Of a DNA stretch of 64,000 bases, positions 35,150 through 47,224 are shown in pieces. Both the position numbers and the translations under genes were made by a program. The DNA is taken from positions 47,429,501 to 47,493,500 of the forward strand of contig NC_134108.1 in assembly GCF_040939455.1 (NCBI RefSeq). Direction: 5' to 3'. Origin of the DNA: Microcebus murinus. Its lineage: Eukaryota; Chordata; Mammalia; Primates; Cheirogaleidae. Every line of letters begins with the position of its first letter. The first letter of the stretch is position 1. Under the pieces are notes generated by a model, which saw only the letters and a program-made list of their open reading frames with translations, was not told the origin of the DNA and made no database searches.

Positions 35150-36165
35150 AAAATGTGTGCCAGTTATTAATTTGTTGACTCTTGACTCCAAATTCACCCT
35201 TCATTGCATGCTCTTCAAAAATGGACCTGTGCCCTTTAAATATTTTTCTTTTACAGCTGGCACAATGTTAAGCTTGTCAGTAGAAGGCACTGGAGAGACA
35301 CTTCAGAGGGAAGGGGTTTCTATCCTGTTCCCTTATGCTTGCTTGGCGACACCCACAGCTTACCAGTGCCTGGCTCCTATAATGCATGGTGGCCAGTGGC
35401 ACCCAATGGCCGGTAGCTTCCCTGGTACTTCCCCCACCTAAGGTGGCTTTGTAGCAGAGTACATCTGGAGAGATATCTCCCTGTGGTCAGCTCTTCTTGC
35501 TACCCTAGAAGGCAGATTTCCAGCAAGTTCCACCAGTATGGCATCTTGGAGACTTCTCTACCATCCAGTGTGCCACAGCTGAGCTCTCTTCAACAAGGTC
35601 TGGATCTCAGCCCCAGGGGGCCTCTTCCTCAGCATCTGTCTCAGCCCTAAGGGTCGTGGCTGCTCCTTATATCTGCCATTCCAATATTCTTTAGAATTCT
35701 TTTTACCTCTTACTAACCAATCCGCTGTTATAATGAATAATTCTCTTTTTTTTTTTTTTTTTTTTTTTGAGACAGAGTCTTACTCTGTTGCTCCAGCTAG
35801 AGTGCCATGGTGTCAGCCTAGCTCACAGCAACCTCAAACTCCTGGGCTCAAGCAATCCTGCTGCCTCAGCCTCCAGAGTAGCTGGGACTACAGGCATGCA
35901 CCACCATGCATGGCTAATTTTTTATATATATATTTTTAGTTAGCCAACTAATTTCTTTCTATTTTTAGTAGAGAGGGGGGGTCTCGCTCTTGCTCAGGCT
36001 GGTTTCGAACTCCTGATCTTGAGCGATCCGCCTGCCTCAGCCTCCCAGAGTACTAGCACTACAGGCTTGAGCCACCGCGCCCGGTCCAAATAATTGTTTA
36101 TATTATACTTTGCCTGTTCAAACTACTATGTAGTTTCTTTCTCGTGATTGGATCCAGACTGATAT
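35150..36165 (+). mobile_element. ERVL-class LTR split by an Alu, boundaries uncertain
   Basis: The 3' end 'TATGTAGTTTCTTTCTCGTG' then 'ATTGGATCCAGACTGATATA' is typical of ERVL LTR ends. Upstream sequence to about 35150 is non-coding and LTR-like. An Alu occupies 35743-36086. Confidence 0.5.
35743..36086 (-). mobile_element. Strepsirrhine Alu
   Basis: About 23 T, then 'GAGACAGAGTCTTACTCTGT', with the lemur insert 'TTAGTTAGCCAACTAATTTC', ending 'GAGCCACCGCGCCCGGTC'. AATAATT at 35736-35742 and 36089-36095 is the likely core of the target duplication. Confidence 0.93.
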
Positions 36166-36169
36166 AGAA

Positions 36170-39100
36170 TGCAAACGTCCTTGGGGTAGAATTCACAGGA
36201 CTTCAGCAACACTTTAGTGTAAAATAGTTTGTTTTGTTTTCCTGGCACCTAGAGAGCAGTAGGAGCCTTGAAACTAAGCAAAGAGATAGTAAGAAGAAAG
36301 ACCAGGTAAGGGATGATGAAAAAAATCCTAACAACAAATTCTGCCCTTTTCACAATTTTGCCATGAGCTGACTATTGCTGTTAAGTGTTATTCTTTATTT
36401 CAGTGCAGAATGTCTTTGGTTCCCCAGGGTTAGCCTAACCGTGCCAGAAATAGAATGAAAGTACTAGTTTTTCTGGTGAGCAGGCAACTATTGTACTTTG
36501 ATAAGCCCAGTACATTCCCCACTTTGTTGTTTTGTTTCTTAATCACACGTACAAGTGTGTTGTGATATAAAACATAAAGAGGACAGCTCTGGACATTTTA
36601 TTTCATTGAACAGAGCTGGGCTTCTCCCTGCACGTATATTATCACCTTCGGGCCACAAGGAAAATCTGAACCAAAACTGAGAGGATCGTCAGATAATGCA
36701 ACGGCTCCGCTCAGGAGAGGCTAGTGTTGCCTTTCTCTGGGGGTTATTAAAAATAGGATCGTGGCTCATCTCTTTAGGATGGTGTAAGTGTGGTCTTAAT
36801 TAAAAGCTGGCGTAGGAATAAGACAACAAAGGTCCCTTCCAACTTAAAAGAAATCTTCCATATCATAGTAATACATGATTAAAAAAACTAAATGATACAG
36901 GAGGACCTATTTAGAAAATCAACATCCTCTCCCTTACCTTCCTTTTCCCATAGTCCACCAATTCCTGTTCCTCAGTTATTTTCATGTTATGGGATCATAC
37001 CTTTTAAAGATGCCTTTATTGTCATGTTAGAGAGTCGTTGGGAGGGAGCAGGAGAAACCCACCTGCCCAGGCCACCATCTTGAAAATTAAGCTTTCCTCT
37101 CAACATGGATCTATTTTCTCCTTGGACAAGAACACAAGAAACAGAATTCAGTATTCTGAAAATACTGCTTACTAAGTCAAAATGCATATAGATGTGCCGT
37201 TTAAGCCTGTCATGGAAACACACTTCTTCCATCTTGCCAAGTCCTTTTGACCTTCAGGATGTTTCTCTGTCCTGCTGGCCATTTAGGGTCAGAACCTTCT
37301 TGTCCTCCTCTGCCTGGTGCTCTTTGGACAAACTTTACCTTGAACATCTACATTAAAAAAAAAAAAAAAAAACTTTCGATAAAGGTCAACTGTTACAATA
37401 AGCAGATTGTAATATTGTTAACAGACTGAAAACAGGAATATTGCAGATACTGTGATGGCTACAAGCCCGAAGTCCTGCAAAAGGAGACCCAAGGGACGGA
37501 AGTGTGGCATCGGCACAATGTGTCCTTGCTTCCTCCCGAGGGTGGTTATCCCACCTCACGAGCACTAGCTTCTCTGCTAGGACCCCACCTCTGCCTTTTC
37601 TGACAGAAAAATGGAATATTGGGAAGTCCAGAGAAGAGAGAAATTAAGCTGACTTGTTTTAAACAATCCACTGCTGGTTGATCCATCTGGACTTCACGTC
37701 ATCCCAATTTCCACCCCTCCCCGACTGCTGTGGCCCCACAGAAGGCCCTGCCTGCCGGGCCCCAACGAGCCACAGGTGAGCTTTAATTAGGCAGCAGCAT
37801 GCACGTCAGCTCATGTGACCTCACGGCCATTCGTCCGTCCGTCATCTTTGTTATTAAGAATTGTTTCAACCAGAGCTAAGTAGAAAACACTCCTAGAATG
37901 CACTTTTTTTCTGGGCTGGTCTTAGTGACAGGGAAAGAGCTGGGACATCTACTTTTCAAAAAATGCCATGAAAGCTCCTTAGCACATAATACATTTTAGT
38001 AATCACAGCCAGAATCCAAAAGCATTTAAAAAAAAAAAAAAAGCAAGTGAAAATGCTTATAATCGTCATATTTTAAATGCCTTATTTCCTGCCAATCTTA
38101 TATCCGTTCCCAGAGAAACGAAAGTTACCCACTCTGCCAGTGCCTTTGTCAGCTGCCAGCTGCTACTTCCCTAGAAAAAGGGTCAGGAGGCTGCTGGTAG
38201 CTAATAGCCAGCCAGAAGCCGCGAGTACAAACTGTCCCTCGTGGGCTTTAGCTACTGGCTCTCTGTCAGCCGACAGCTACAAGTTCTGGTTTGATAAAAG
38301 CCAGCTATAGATTTCAAACCTCCTTTTTTTTTTCTTTCTCCATTTGTGCTCTGAAATTGTCATGCACTCCAAATGGAACTCCACGAGCACGCCGGCCTTT
38401 GTTCTGCCTTGTTAGGCGCCAGCAGTGAGAGTCCTCTCTAGACTGTCCCTTTGCGGGGCGGGGAGCGGGGCGAGGTGAAGCGAGGTAAGGAAGGAGGAGA
38501 GGGCCGGGCCGGATGAGCCACACAATGCCTGGTGGCACGTGTGCAGCCCTGGATGAGGCTGAACGCAGCAAAGAGGGTTCCGTGCTCAGTCGGAGAGACA
38601 CACTCAGACTCTTTGGTCGTTTCTGTGACAGCCGGGGAGTGGGGGTGGATGCGCTTGTAAGTCAGATTCAGAATTTATTGACTGAAGCCCCCTGAAATGA
38701 AATGAGTCACCCGCTCCATGAGCCAGGCATCAAAATCAAACCTTAAACTGCCTCTAGGCTCCCAACTGTTGTTCCCATCGGCCAGCAATCAAGAATTACC
38801 TTTTCTGAGACATGGTGTGGAACCCAGAGCCTTCTCGATTTTAGGGGGTCAGGTCAGAGGAAGGGGGTAGCAGGAACCCTGTAGTGGGCCGTGCTTTAAA
38901 TTCAAGATGCTTCGGGGCTGTCACGTGCAATGCATCAACAGTGAAAAATAAACACCCAGCAGAATCTGCCTTTGAGTTAAGGCGAGTGCACAATAAATTT
39001 CAACTGGTTGAATTAATCGCTTGCTGCTTGTTGTGAATATTAATCCCAGGGAGGGAGCTGGCTTCTACTGGATCAAAAGACAGTGGAAAACTGAAAACAG

Positions 39101-39324
39101 CAAAACATTTAAAGGGAGGGTTTACCTGTGAGCCAAGCATTGGTGCCGAATCCCAAAGAAAAGCAGAATCTAAAAAGCAACCCCTCCTGCTTTATAGTCA
39201 CAGCTGTGCTGTCGTAGCCCCCACCTTCACCTGTCCCCGCTGGGGCTCTCCAGGGACGTGTAGGGAGAAGGGTCTTGCCTGAGGGTGTAGAAAATGAAAA
39301 GAGCCATGGCTCCTAATTCGTGTT
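36170..39324. other. Repeat-poor intergenic island
   Basis: Over 3 kb with almost no interspersed repeats, apart from A-runs at about 37350 and 38027. GC and CpG rise around 37680-37870 and 38370-38660, including a GC-box-like run near 38455 and an AP-1-like TGAGTCA near 38703. No protein-like frame. It is a candidate cis-regulatory region by composition only. Confidence 0.4.
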
Positions 39325-39950
39325 TTTTTTAACTGTGGTAAAATATACATAACATAAAATTTACCATTTTAACCATTTCTAAGTGTACCATTAAGTAGCA
39401 TTAAGTACGTTCACAGTGTTGTGCAACCATCCCCGCTATCCACCTTCAGAAATTCTTCATCATCCCAAACTGAAACTGTGTAGCCATTAGGCAAGAACTC
39501 CCCATTTCCCTGTCCCCCAGGCCCTGGAAACCTCTATTCTACTTTCTGTCTCTATGAATTTGACTACTCTTGGTACCTCGTATAACTGGAATCATACAAT
39601 GTATGTCCTTTTGTCCCTGGCATATTTCACTCAGCATAATGTCTTCAGGGTTCATCCTTGTAGCATGTGTCATGACTTTATTCCCTTTTAAGGCTAAATA
39701 ATATTCCATCGTATTATGTATTACTGTACCACATTTTGTTTATCCATTCATTCATTCATTGATGGACATTTGGGTTGTTTCCGCCTTTTGGCTATTGTGA
39801 ACAATGTTGCTATAAACATGGGTGGACAAACATTTGTTCAAGTCTCTGCTTTAAATTCTTTTGGATATTTACCCAAAGGGGGGAATTGCTGAATAATATG
39901 GTAATTCTGTGTTTAACTTTTTGAGAAACTACTAAACTGTTTCTTAATTT
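39325..39950 (-). mobile_element. L1 LINE 3' region
   Basis: 'TAACATAAAATTTACCATTT', 'GTTGTGCAACCATCCCCGCT', 'TATTCCATCGTATTATGTAT' and 'GGGAATTGCTGAATAATATG' match the reverse complement of an old L1 3' end. It is the same region of the family as 47225-48300. Confidence 0.9.
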
Positions 39951-40623
39951 TTTAATATTCCAAAATTTTCTGATGTAACACAAAGGAAAAAAACCACTAC
40001 AAAAAGATAAAATGATGGCTTTTTTGACATTTAGGAAATAGTAATGATCTCAGTGGCAGATAGCTGCTTATGGAATGACCTTGATGGGATATGGTTAGCT
40101 GTGAAAGATGAGTTCTCTAGCAATGGGCAGGAAAGAGAGATTGTCACCATGGAAAGGGATGAGGTGGTGCTGTCTGATAAAGTTGCAGAATCTCGCACCT
40201 GGGTGGTGCTGAGACACAGGTCTAGGGCCCTGAAGGAGGGAGAAAGGAGGCCTCTGAAGAGGGGGACACCACAGAGATCCAGGAACTGGAATCTGGAAGG
40301 AACTGGAAGATCCAGGAACTAGAAGATGAAAGGTGACCAGTGAGATAGTCACCAAGGTAGAAATGGCCAACGAAGTTTAGAATATCTCATGGTTAATTTC
40401 AAATTGTTTACTTAATCTTCCAGACTGTAATCTCCCTCCATTGTCTCTAAACCTTCAGCCAAAATTATGTGCAGCAGAATTGTGATAGTGGCCCTTTGAG
40501 CAAATAGAGAAAATGGGAGGGACAGAGAAGTGAGAGAGGGGGAGATGAGCTGCACCTACATTTAGTGGAAGCAGGAATTCAGGGTGCAGGGTGGCTGAGG
40601 GACACTTCAAAAATCCTACAGGA

Positions 40624-40905
40624 GGCCAGGCATAATTCCAGCACTTTGAGAGGCTGAGGCAGAAGGATTGTTTGATGCCAGGAGTTTGAGACCATCCTGG
40701 GCAACATAGCGAGACCCCCAACTCTACAAAAAATAGAAAAATTCGCTGGGCATGGCGGTGTGTACCTATAGTCCCCTACTTTGGAGGCTGAGGCAGAAGG
40801 ATCGCTTGAGCCCAGAAAGTTTGAGGCTGTGGTAAGGTGGGATCATACCACTGTGTTCCAGGCTGGGCGTCAGAGCAAGACCTTGTCTCAAAAAAAAAAG
40901 AAAAA
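40624..40905 (+). mobile_element. Alu SINE, old
   Basis: 'GGCCAGGCATAATTCCAGCA' to 'CAGAGCAAGACCTTGTCTCA' and an A-rich tail. It is flanked by AAAATCCTACAGGA (40610-40623) and AAAATCCTGCAGGA (40906-40919), a 14-base target duplication with one change. It lacks the lemur insert and is AluJ-like. 39951-40610 before it is unique, with a 33-base imperfect tandem repeat at 40275-40320. Confidence 0.92.
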
Positions 40906-40909
40906 AAAA

Positions 40910-42200
40910 TCCTGCAGGAAATGAGTTGGGGACTGCAGCCACTTGGAGTGGATATTAAAGGAAAAGGCAATTCCAGACAGTGGGAGGATTTGGGGTTTTC
41001 CAGGTTGTCTTGAGAGTCCCCTGCCTTTGCACAGGAGAATGGGAGCCCCGACTGCAGCAGCACCTGACCGGAGGTGAGCCCCAGGGTCATAGACCGGCCA
41101 GGAAATCCCTGCTTAGTGGATGTTTTAACAGGCCCATAAGCACGACTCACACTCTCTGAAACACACAGCCTGCAAAACAGAACTCCATGAGTTCCAGGGA
41201 GCAGGGGACACCCAGACAGTTTAGATTGGAACCAACCTCCCATCACCATCAGCACCGTCCCCAAATGAGTCTCTCCTGGGCAGGCCAGCCCTGAGCGATG
41301 CAGAGTGCAGACTGGCCTTGGAATGTGACCCTGCTCAGATAGAACCACTCCTCACTGCGACAGAGTCACACACAGTGCTGCCGGCCTCAGTAAGGCAGGA
41401 GAACCTTGACTCTGGCATCAGGAAGGGGCTCCTCTGTCCAGGTATCCGTCTATATAAACACAGGGGATAGATATGTCTTTCATTCAAGACTTTAAGCAAC
41501 AAAAGACTTGTCGGTGGTGACTGACCCTACACTCTGTGGGAAGAACTGGGGGTAGTTTCATTTGTCTGTAGTTACACTTTTACACAGCAATGAAAGACTC
41601 ACTGTCATTTTAGTTCTGAGATGAGAACTATGTTTCTCTTTGCTAAAGGTCTGGCGTTAGCTCTCAGCCTGTATGACTAAAGGGTCAGCCCCTAGGCTCC
41701 TGGGGACTGGGCTCTTCTGCACATCCTGCCTGGTTCCCATCCCCCACCACGGTCTCCATCCACACAGCAGGGCCCTCAGCACCACGCCTCAGGCTTTGCC
41801 AATGCTACAGGAAAGGAGAACAACCAATACAAAACATAAATTACAGTAGTTGTGCATCTGAATTCCAGACATGTAGGATGGATGGGCAGGGGAAGCAGAG
41901 GGAAAATGATTGCATAGGAAAATTGGTTATGAAAGGCGAGCCTTCCTTCCACCCAACCCACACACAGCCTGGTGTAGCCTGGAAAGAGAACTGAAGTGAT
42001 ATGCATGATGAGATGGCAGGAATTTGGGATGCTGGTGTCCCATGACCCAGAATAGGGTAAAAGGAGTCTGAGTAGGCTCCCAAAAATGGCTGAGGCCAGG
42101 GTGTGCAGAGAAAGCTAACTCCAGTGAGAAGTTCTCCGTGCCTGGCACAGCTGAGGGTCCTCGCAACAGCAGCACCACCCTTGGGCCCCGCACTTCAGAT
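40910..42200. other. Unique intergenic DNA
   Basis: No repeat or gene recognised. A 190-codon minus-strand frame running into the Alu (40776-41348) has no protein similarity that I can see. Confidence 0.45.
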
Positions 42201-42204
42201 CCTT

Positions 42205-42440
42205 ACTACTCGGATTGTGTCCACAGACCAGCAGCATCAGCAGCACCTGAGATCTTGTTAGAAATGCAGAATCCCAGGCCCCACCCCAGCCTTACTGATC
42301 TAGAATCTGTCCTTTAAAAGATCCTCCAGCAATTTATATGCACACTACCTTTTGATAAGAGATGTTTTAGAGCATTGGTCTGCAGCTTTGGCATTTCCTG
42401 GGAAACTTTTAAAAACACTGATTTCCCAACTGCCAGAGCA
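42205..42440 (+). mobile_element. MER5A-type hAT element(s)
   Basis: 'CAGACCAGCAGCATCAGCAG', 'TCTTGTTAGAAATGCAGAAT' and 'CAGGCCCCACCCCAGCCTTA' match MER5A (hAT-Charlie). 42370-42440 ('GCAGCTTTGGCATTTCCTGG') resembles a second partial copy. Confidence 0.8.
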
Positions 42441-44424
42441 CGTGGGTGGTTCTAATATGTAGCAAAATCTGAAAAGCATGGCCTTGATGGGCTGTGATCT
42501 GGCCTTTCTCTGGCCATACTGCTGTGCATGGAGTGAGTTGGTGGTGGGGGCAGTGCTGTGCTGGGAAACTGGCTCTCCAGGGGCAAACATCTGATTTGTA
42601 GTGTTTGCCAATTCCCATAGTGTAAATATTCCCACCATTGCTGATGTCAAGCTACCAGTGTGACGTCACTGGAAGTGGGGTTAGGAAGAGATGTGCAGAG
42701 CCTGTGAGAGCCAGCACCACTGCATGGGGCCAATGGGGTGTGTCCTCGCTGAGCCTCTCACCCTCCTTCAGGAGTATGGGATTTCCTGATCCTACGTAGG
42801 GCCCTTCCCAAAGGGGACAGTGTAAACATGGGCCAAGGTGTTCACATATGAGGTCCCTCATGTGCAGGCTGGAGCTGGTGTTAGGAAGAGAATAGGGGAG
42901 AAGGTGAGGGTTGGGGTCTCCACTTGCACTCTGGCCCCATGCCCGTAAATGCAGAGCTGGGCCTGCAGTGCACGGAGGCCCCATTCTGAATTTTGAGCTG
43001 TTTCCCGAGCACTGCTGTGGGTAGTGCCCCTCTGTTATCCCCGAACACCTCGCATCCTTAAGAAAAGGCTTACACACTGGCCTGGCTGAGGTGTGCTTAG
43101 GGGAATGAAGGAGGGGGCAGAATGCTCTTGCCTTGGGCCTGGGAAGGGGAGAGAGGACAGCAGATGCCAGAAGCAGCAAGACTTAAAGGGATCAAGAATT
43201 TAAACAAGAATAGCCAGGAGAATATAGCCCAACACCCACCTCCCTTAGAAATGCTGGGGAGGCTGCTGGACTTCCCGCAGGATGTGGGCCATGGATTTGA
43301 GGTGTTTTATTTGTTTGTTAAAGGAAGGGTGAGCCTTGAAGTCTGGAGGATTTAGGGCAAAGAGCCCAGACCCTGGAGTTAGACTGTGGGTTAAAATCCC
43401 AGCTCCCTATTTGTAGCCTTGTGGCCTCTCGCGAGCCGCGTGGGCTTCTGCCTCCTACTCCGTATCTACCCCTTAAGCCTGGGGAGAGTGTCTGAGGAGC
43501 CAGTGTGTACTTGGAAGGCAGATAGCTGCCAGATCTGGGGCAGGAAAGGGACAAGGAAGGCAAAGGGCTTGGTGACAGTCACCACCGGAAGGCCTGGAGG
43601 AGGTGGGACAGAACAGGAGCCCCCTCTGTGAGAGACGTGTCTCTCGGGAGGCTGGAGAGACGCGTCTCTTGGGAGGCTGGTCCCCTGAAGGAAGGGCACC
43701 AGGACCGCTGGGGAGCCTGGACAGGTGAAAAGGAGTCTGAGACAGACATCACCGCCTTTCCAGGGAGGCGCCAGCCTCTGCCTCTCACTCGGATGCCAGG
43801 TAGTCTTTCCTGTAAAATACTCAAAGCCTAAAGGCTTGAGCCCCACCAGTGATTGCCAAAAATTAAGTCCTATTTCAAAAGGCCTGCGAGCTCCCCGGAG
43901 TGCTGGCATTTCCACTATTTGTGTGCATGTGTATGTGAGGGAGGGGAAGAGGGCGTCCCATGGGTGGGCAGGCTCTTGTGGCTCCAGTTTCCTTGTCAGC
44001 CTCAAATGCCAGTCAGAAGTAGTCTCCTTTCTGTTTAAGTGTTCTCAACTTAGAGCCAGTCCGTCTTCAGGGGGTCCCGGCCTGCAGCTTCCTCCACTGG
44101 ACCGACTGACATCCCCACTGAGGACATGCCCTCTCTCCAGACTCCTGGCCCCATCCAGGAGGCCCCAAGAGAGGAAGAGCTTATTCTCCCATTCTGGTCC
44201 AAGGCCTGTTTTAGACTTCAAACCTTTTCTGTGCTTGAGCTCTTCCCAAGATTACTAATAACAGAAATGCCCACAGTCGCCAAAGAGAACCTATCTCATA
44301 CATATAGAGGCAAGTCAGGGAGGAGGATGAGAATTGCAAAAAAAAAAAAAAAAAACATCCCAATAAGACAATTAAATCAGGGTCAAAGAGGAGTTTTTTT
44401 TATGATATTAACATACCTAGGACA
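42441..44424. other. GC-rich unique intergenic DNA
   Basis: Non-repetitive apart from a MIR fragment at about 43355-43450 and a 25-base tandem duplication at 43631-43680. Frames of 175-179 codons occur on both strands (42652-43179, 43466-44005, 43725-44258). They overlap one another antisense and show no family motif, as expected by chance in GC-rich DNA. Confidence 0.45.
43631..43680 (+). repeat. 25-bp tandem duplication
   Basis: Two adjacent units, 43631-43655 and 43656-43680, differ at two positions (GACGTGTC vs GACGCGTC, and CTCTCGGG vs CTCTTGGG). Both changes are C/T at CpG sites, fitting methylation decay after duplication. Unit two opens with a perfect 14-base palindrome. Confidence 0.9.
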
Positions 44425-44720
44425 TAGGTTCTTGTGATTTCAGGGACCCGGCCTCCTTCCATCTTGTTGCTCCCTCACCCCTGGGGTGTTGCCGTCAGCC
44501 ACAAGGTCCCCAACAGCTGACTGCCACCACCACTACATCCACACGCTAGCCAATGAGAAGGGGAAAGGAGAAGAGGAAGGCATGCCCCTTTGCACACGTG
44601 ATTTCTCACATCTGACCGATCAGAATTTAGCCACACCTACCTGCAAACAAGGCTGGGTAGAGCAGTCTCTATTCTGGGGAGCCATTTGCCTAACTGCAAG
44701 TTCTACTACTGTGGCAGAAA
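44425..44720 (-). mobile_element. LTR-like ancient repeat fragment
   Basis: 'GACCCGGCCTCCTTCCATCT', 'CATCTGACCGATCAGAATTT' and 'AGCCACACCTACCTGCAAAC' match the same unassigned LTR-like consensus as 34489-34900. Confidence 0.5.
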
Positions 44721-45207
44721 AAGAGAATAGACATAAAGGTTCAACTCTCAGCCTCTGCTGTAGATATCAACAACTCAAACTGAGTTGGGCTGCACCAAGC
44801 TCGGTCCAGGTCCTGAGAACCTTCCAGAGAAGATGAAGAACAAGTCAGCTTCCCCTAGCAGGATGTGGTTGCAGGGCATTGTCACCACGTTCAGTGAGCA
44901 GGGTGCCCAGAAGACAGAGAAGCCCAATGTGGGCCCGAGGGCCTGCCCTGGCCAACATGAAAGCACATGGGCTTTCCTTTCTCCCACTATTTAGTGGGAC
45001 AGGAGCTCATGAAAAAGGGTACATTCATTGTGGGAAAAAAGGACTATGGGGTTTTGGGAGGTTTTTTTCCTTTGTTTTTGTGTCTCAGAATCTAAAAATG
45101 AAATTCTCTCTCCCCACCCCCCACAACACACACAGAGAGTAAATTTCCTGGCCTTGTTTTTCAGATGCGTTTCTAAGAAATCTTTTTTATAGAGAGCACC
45201 TTATCTC

Positions 45208-45240
45208 TGCATATAGAAGTTACTCTAACTTCTATATGCA
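45208..45240. other. Perfect inverted repeat, 15-bp arms with 3-base loop
   Basis: Left arm TGCATATAGAAGTTA (45208-45222), loop CTC, right arm TAACTTCTATATGCA (45226-45240). Pairing stops abruptly on both outer sides. The surrounding 44721-45690 is unique DNA. A DNA cruciform or short RNA hairpin is possible, but the stem is too short for a normal microRNA precursor. Confidence 0.9.
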
Positions 45241-45689
45241 TTCTGCCAAGCAGGCAAAGCTGAAAGGGAAAATATTTTAAGTTAATAGGATACATAATTT
45301 TTCCTCCTGCCAGGAAGGCGTCTGTTCAGGCAGCAGGCTTAGAGGGTGAGGACAGCTCTGCTCACCCTGGAGCCTCCCCGTGGTGTGAACGGTGTAGTGA
45401 TAGGTCTGTCCCCGGAGCAGAGTGTGGCGCAAGGCAGGCAGAAGCCCCCAAGATACCTGCTTGCTTCTCCTGAACTGGATGCTCACGTGTGGCTGGAGTC
45501 TCTGATGTGTAGCTCATTCTCTGACATACAACACGCCCTTTTTCAATTGTTAGCATAAAAATTCATCTGGTTGCTACCTATGAATATTTTAGCATTATCT
45601 ACTTATTTTGTTGAGTTCTTTCCTCTACAGCATTGACTGATAACTGATTCTTGGTATACTCATTGAGTTATGCATTTATTTAAATATTT

Positions 45690-46120
45690 AGCATAATAGT
45701 AGCTGAGATTTATTGAGCACAATGCCAGACACCGCATGTAGGTCATTTTATCTAATCTTCATAACAATCCTGCAGGGCTACCGTGCACAGTTGTACAATT
45801 TGTGCCTGGCGGAGGAGAGGGCACAGGAGATTGAGTGAGGCTGAAATCTAACTGGGTCTCCACGCCCCATGCTGTGCCCCGGGGGGAGAGGCTACAACCC
45901 CTGGAGAGAAGACGTTTTCTTCACATAAAGGCAGGAGCCAGAAGCGGTATATTTGGAGCCTTGGTTATCTATGAAATAGATATCTTACTATTCCCATTAC
46001 ACAGATTAAGAAATTGAGGTATAAAGAAGTTAAGAAACTTCCCTGAGGTCACGCAGCTGGCAGGAGGGAGAGCAGGGACTTGAACCAGCAAGCCTGACTC
46101 AGAGCCCAGGTGTCAGCATG
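45690..46120 (-). repeat. MIR SINE, interrupted by about 185 bp
   Basis: 'AGCTGAGATTTATTGAGCAC' to 'CATAACAATCCTGCAGGGCT' (45690-45785) and 'CCCATTACACAGATTAAGAA' to 'GAACCAGCAAGCCTGACTCA' (45975-46105) are consecutive parts of a reverse-complement MIR. The 45790-45970 segment between them is not MIR and I do not recognise it. Confidence 0.7.
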
Positions 46121-47089
46121 GACGCTGTCAGGACAGCGTCTTTTCTGCCCCCTGGAAATGCTCAGTCTTGGGTTGTAAGCAGCTGGAAGACAGGCGTTCA
46201 CATCCACATGATTTGCCTTAGGCTCTATACAGTTCACTGTGTCAGCCAGTGCGTAAAATGCATCTTTGACACTAAAGCAATCATCGCTCAGATTTTATGG
46301 CCAGAGATCTCCAGCTACCACACCCAGATGCTTGGGACTGGAATTTCACAATGTTTAACAGGGAGAGAAGAGGCGCTGAGAACTGTCAGAGAAATGACAC
46401 CCTGAGGAAATCAAACACCCCCCCCCCCATTCCCTTTTCTAGGATGTGCACAGTTCGGATGACAAACAAGAGTCTGGAGTCTGGAAATAAGGCAGCCATG
46501 CTCGCTGAAAGGGGAGTGTTTGATGTCACCTCTCCATCCACCCCATCTCCCTTCGCCCAGCTGCACGTCTTTGCAGAGTCCTGAAAGATCAACCCGTCCA
46601 TAAAATGTATCTCCCTTCTAACTTTGTGCCTACAGTTTCCACCCTGTAATGATTTCTTTGGGTGATGGTTGCCCTACCTGCTGCCACCACCCTCCAATTC
46701 CTCCCCACTTGTTCCCTGATGCCTGAAATGCCTGTAACAGGGAACAAAGCCTTTCATTTCATAGAAGGTGATGAGGCTTAAAATGCAAGCACCCCTCGGA
46801 GAGGTAGCACATTGATTTAAATTCACACCGTGTAACTTAGGTATAAATGAGTGATCAGGTGGTTTTTTTTTTTTTTCTGAGAGCACGTTTTTGATGAGGC
46901 AAAGGCAGGGAAGGAATAAAGACAGGGTTGGAGGAAGGGCAGCTTAGAGAGGGAAAAGGACACAGAAAGGAGAGGCTAAGGCTACCCAGGATGAATCTCT
47001 GTGGCATCAGCATATGCCCAGCGCCCCCCCACCCCCATGCTCCCTAAGTGGGTCCCGTGCTGTGTGGGGACAGGGGGGACGGGGGAGAG
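46121..47089. other. Unique intergenic DNA
   Basis: No gene or clear repeat. It holds an 11-C run (46418-46428) and a T-run near 46863. Confidence 0.45.
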
Positions 47090-47224
47090 GCATGGCCTTT
47101 GTAGGGTATCAGGTCCGGATTTGAAACCCAGCTGTGTCGCCATAGCAAGGTATTAACGTCTCTGTGCCTGAATTTCCTCTCTTTAGAATGAAGAGTAATA
47201 AAACCTACCTTGCAGAGCTGTTTT
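47090..47224 (+). repeat. MIR SINE
   Basis: 'TCAGGTCCGGATTTGAAACC', 'CAGCTGTGTCGCCATAGCAA' and 'TGCCTGAATTTCCTCTCTTT' match the MIR core. Confidence 0.75.

Noticed and set aside
38440..38530. CpG island promoter
   Set aside because: The GC-rich part is under 100 bp and CpG is not sustained, so it does not reach island criteria.
40776..41348. 190-codon minus-strand frame
   Set aside because: Its C-terminal part is translated Alu and the rest has no recognisable domain.
43466..44258. Two overlapping antisense frames of 177-179 codons, and a 175-codon frame at 42652-43179
   Set aside because: Frames on opposite strands in the same GC-rich DNA, with no conserved domain or splice context; most likely chance.
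45208..45240. MicroRNA precursor
   Set aside because: The stem is only 15 bp with a 3-base loop and does not extend, which is too short for Drosha/Dicer processing.
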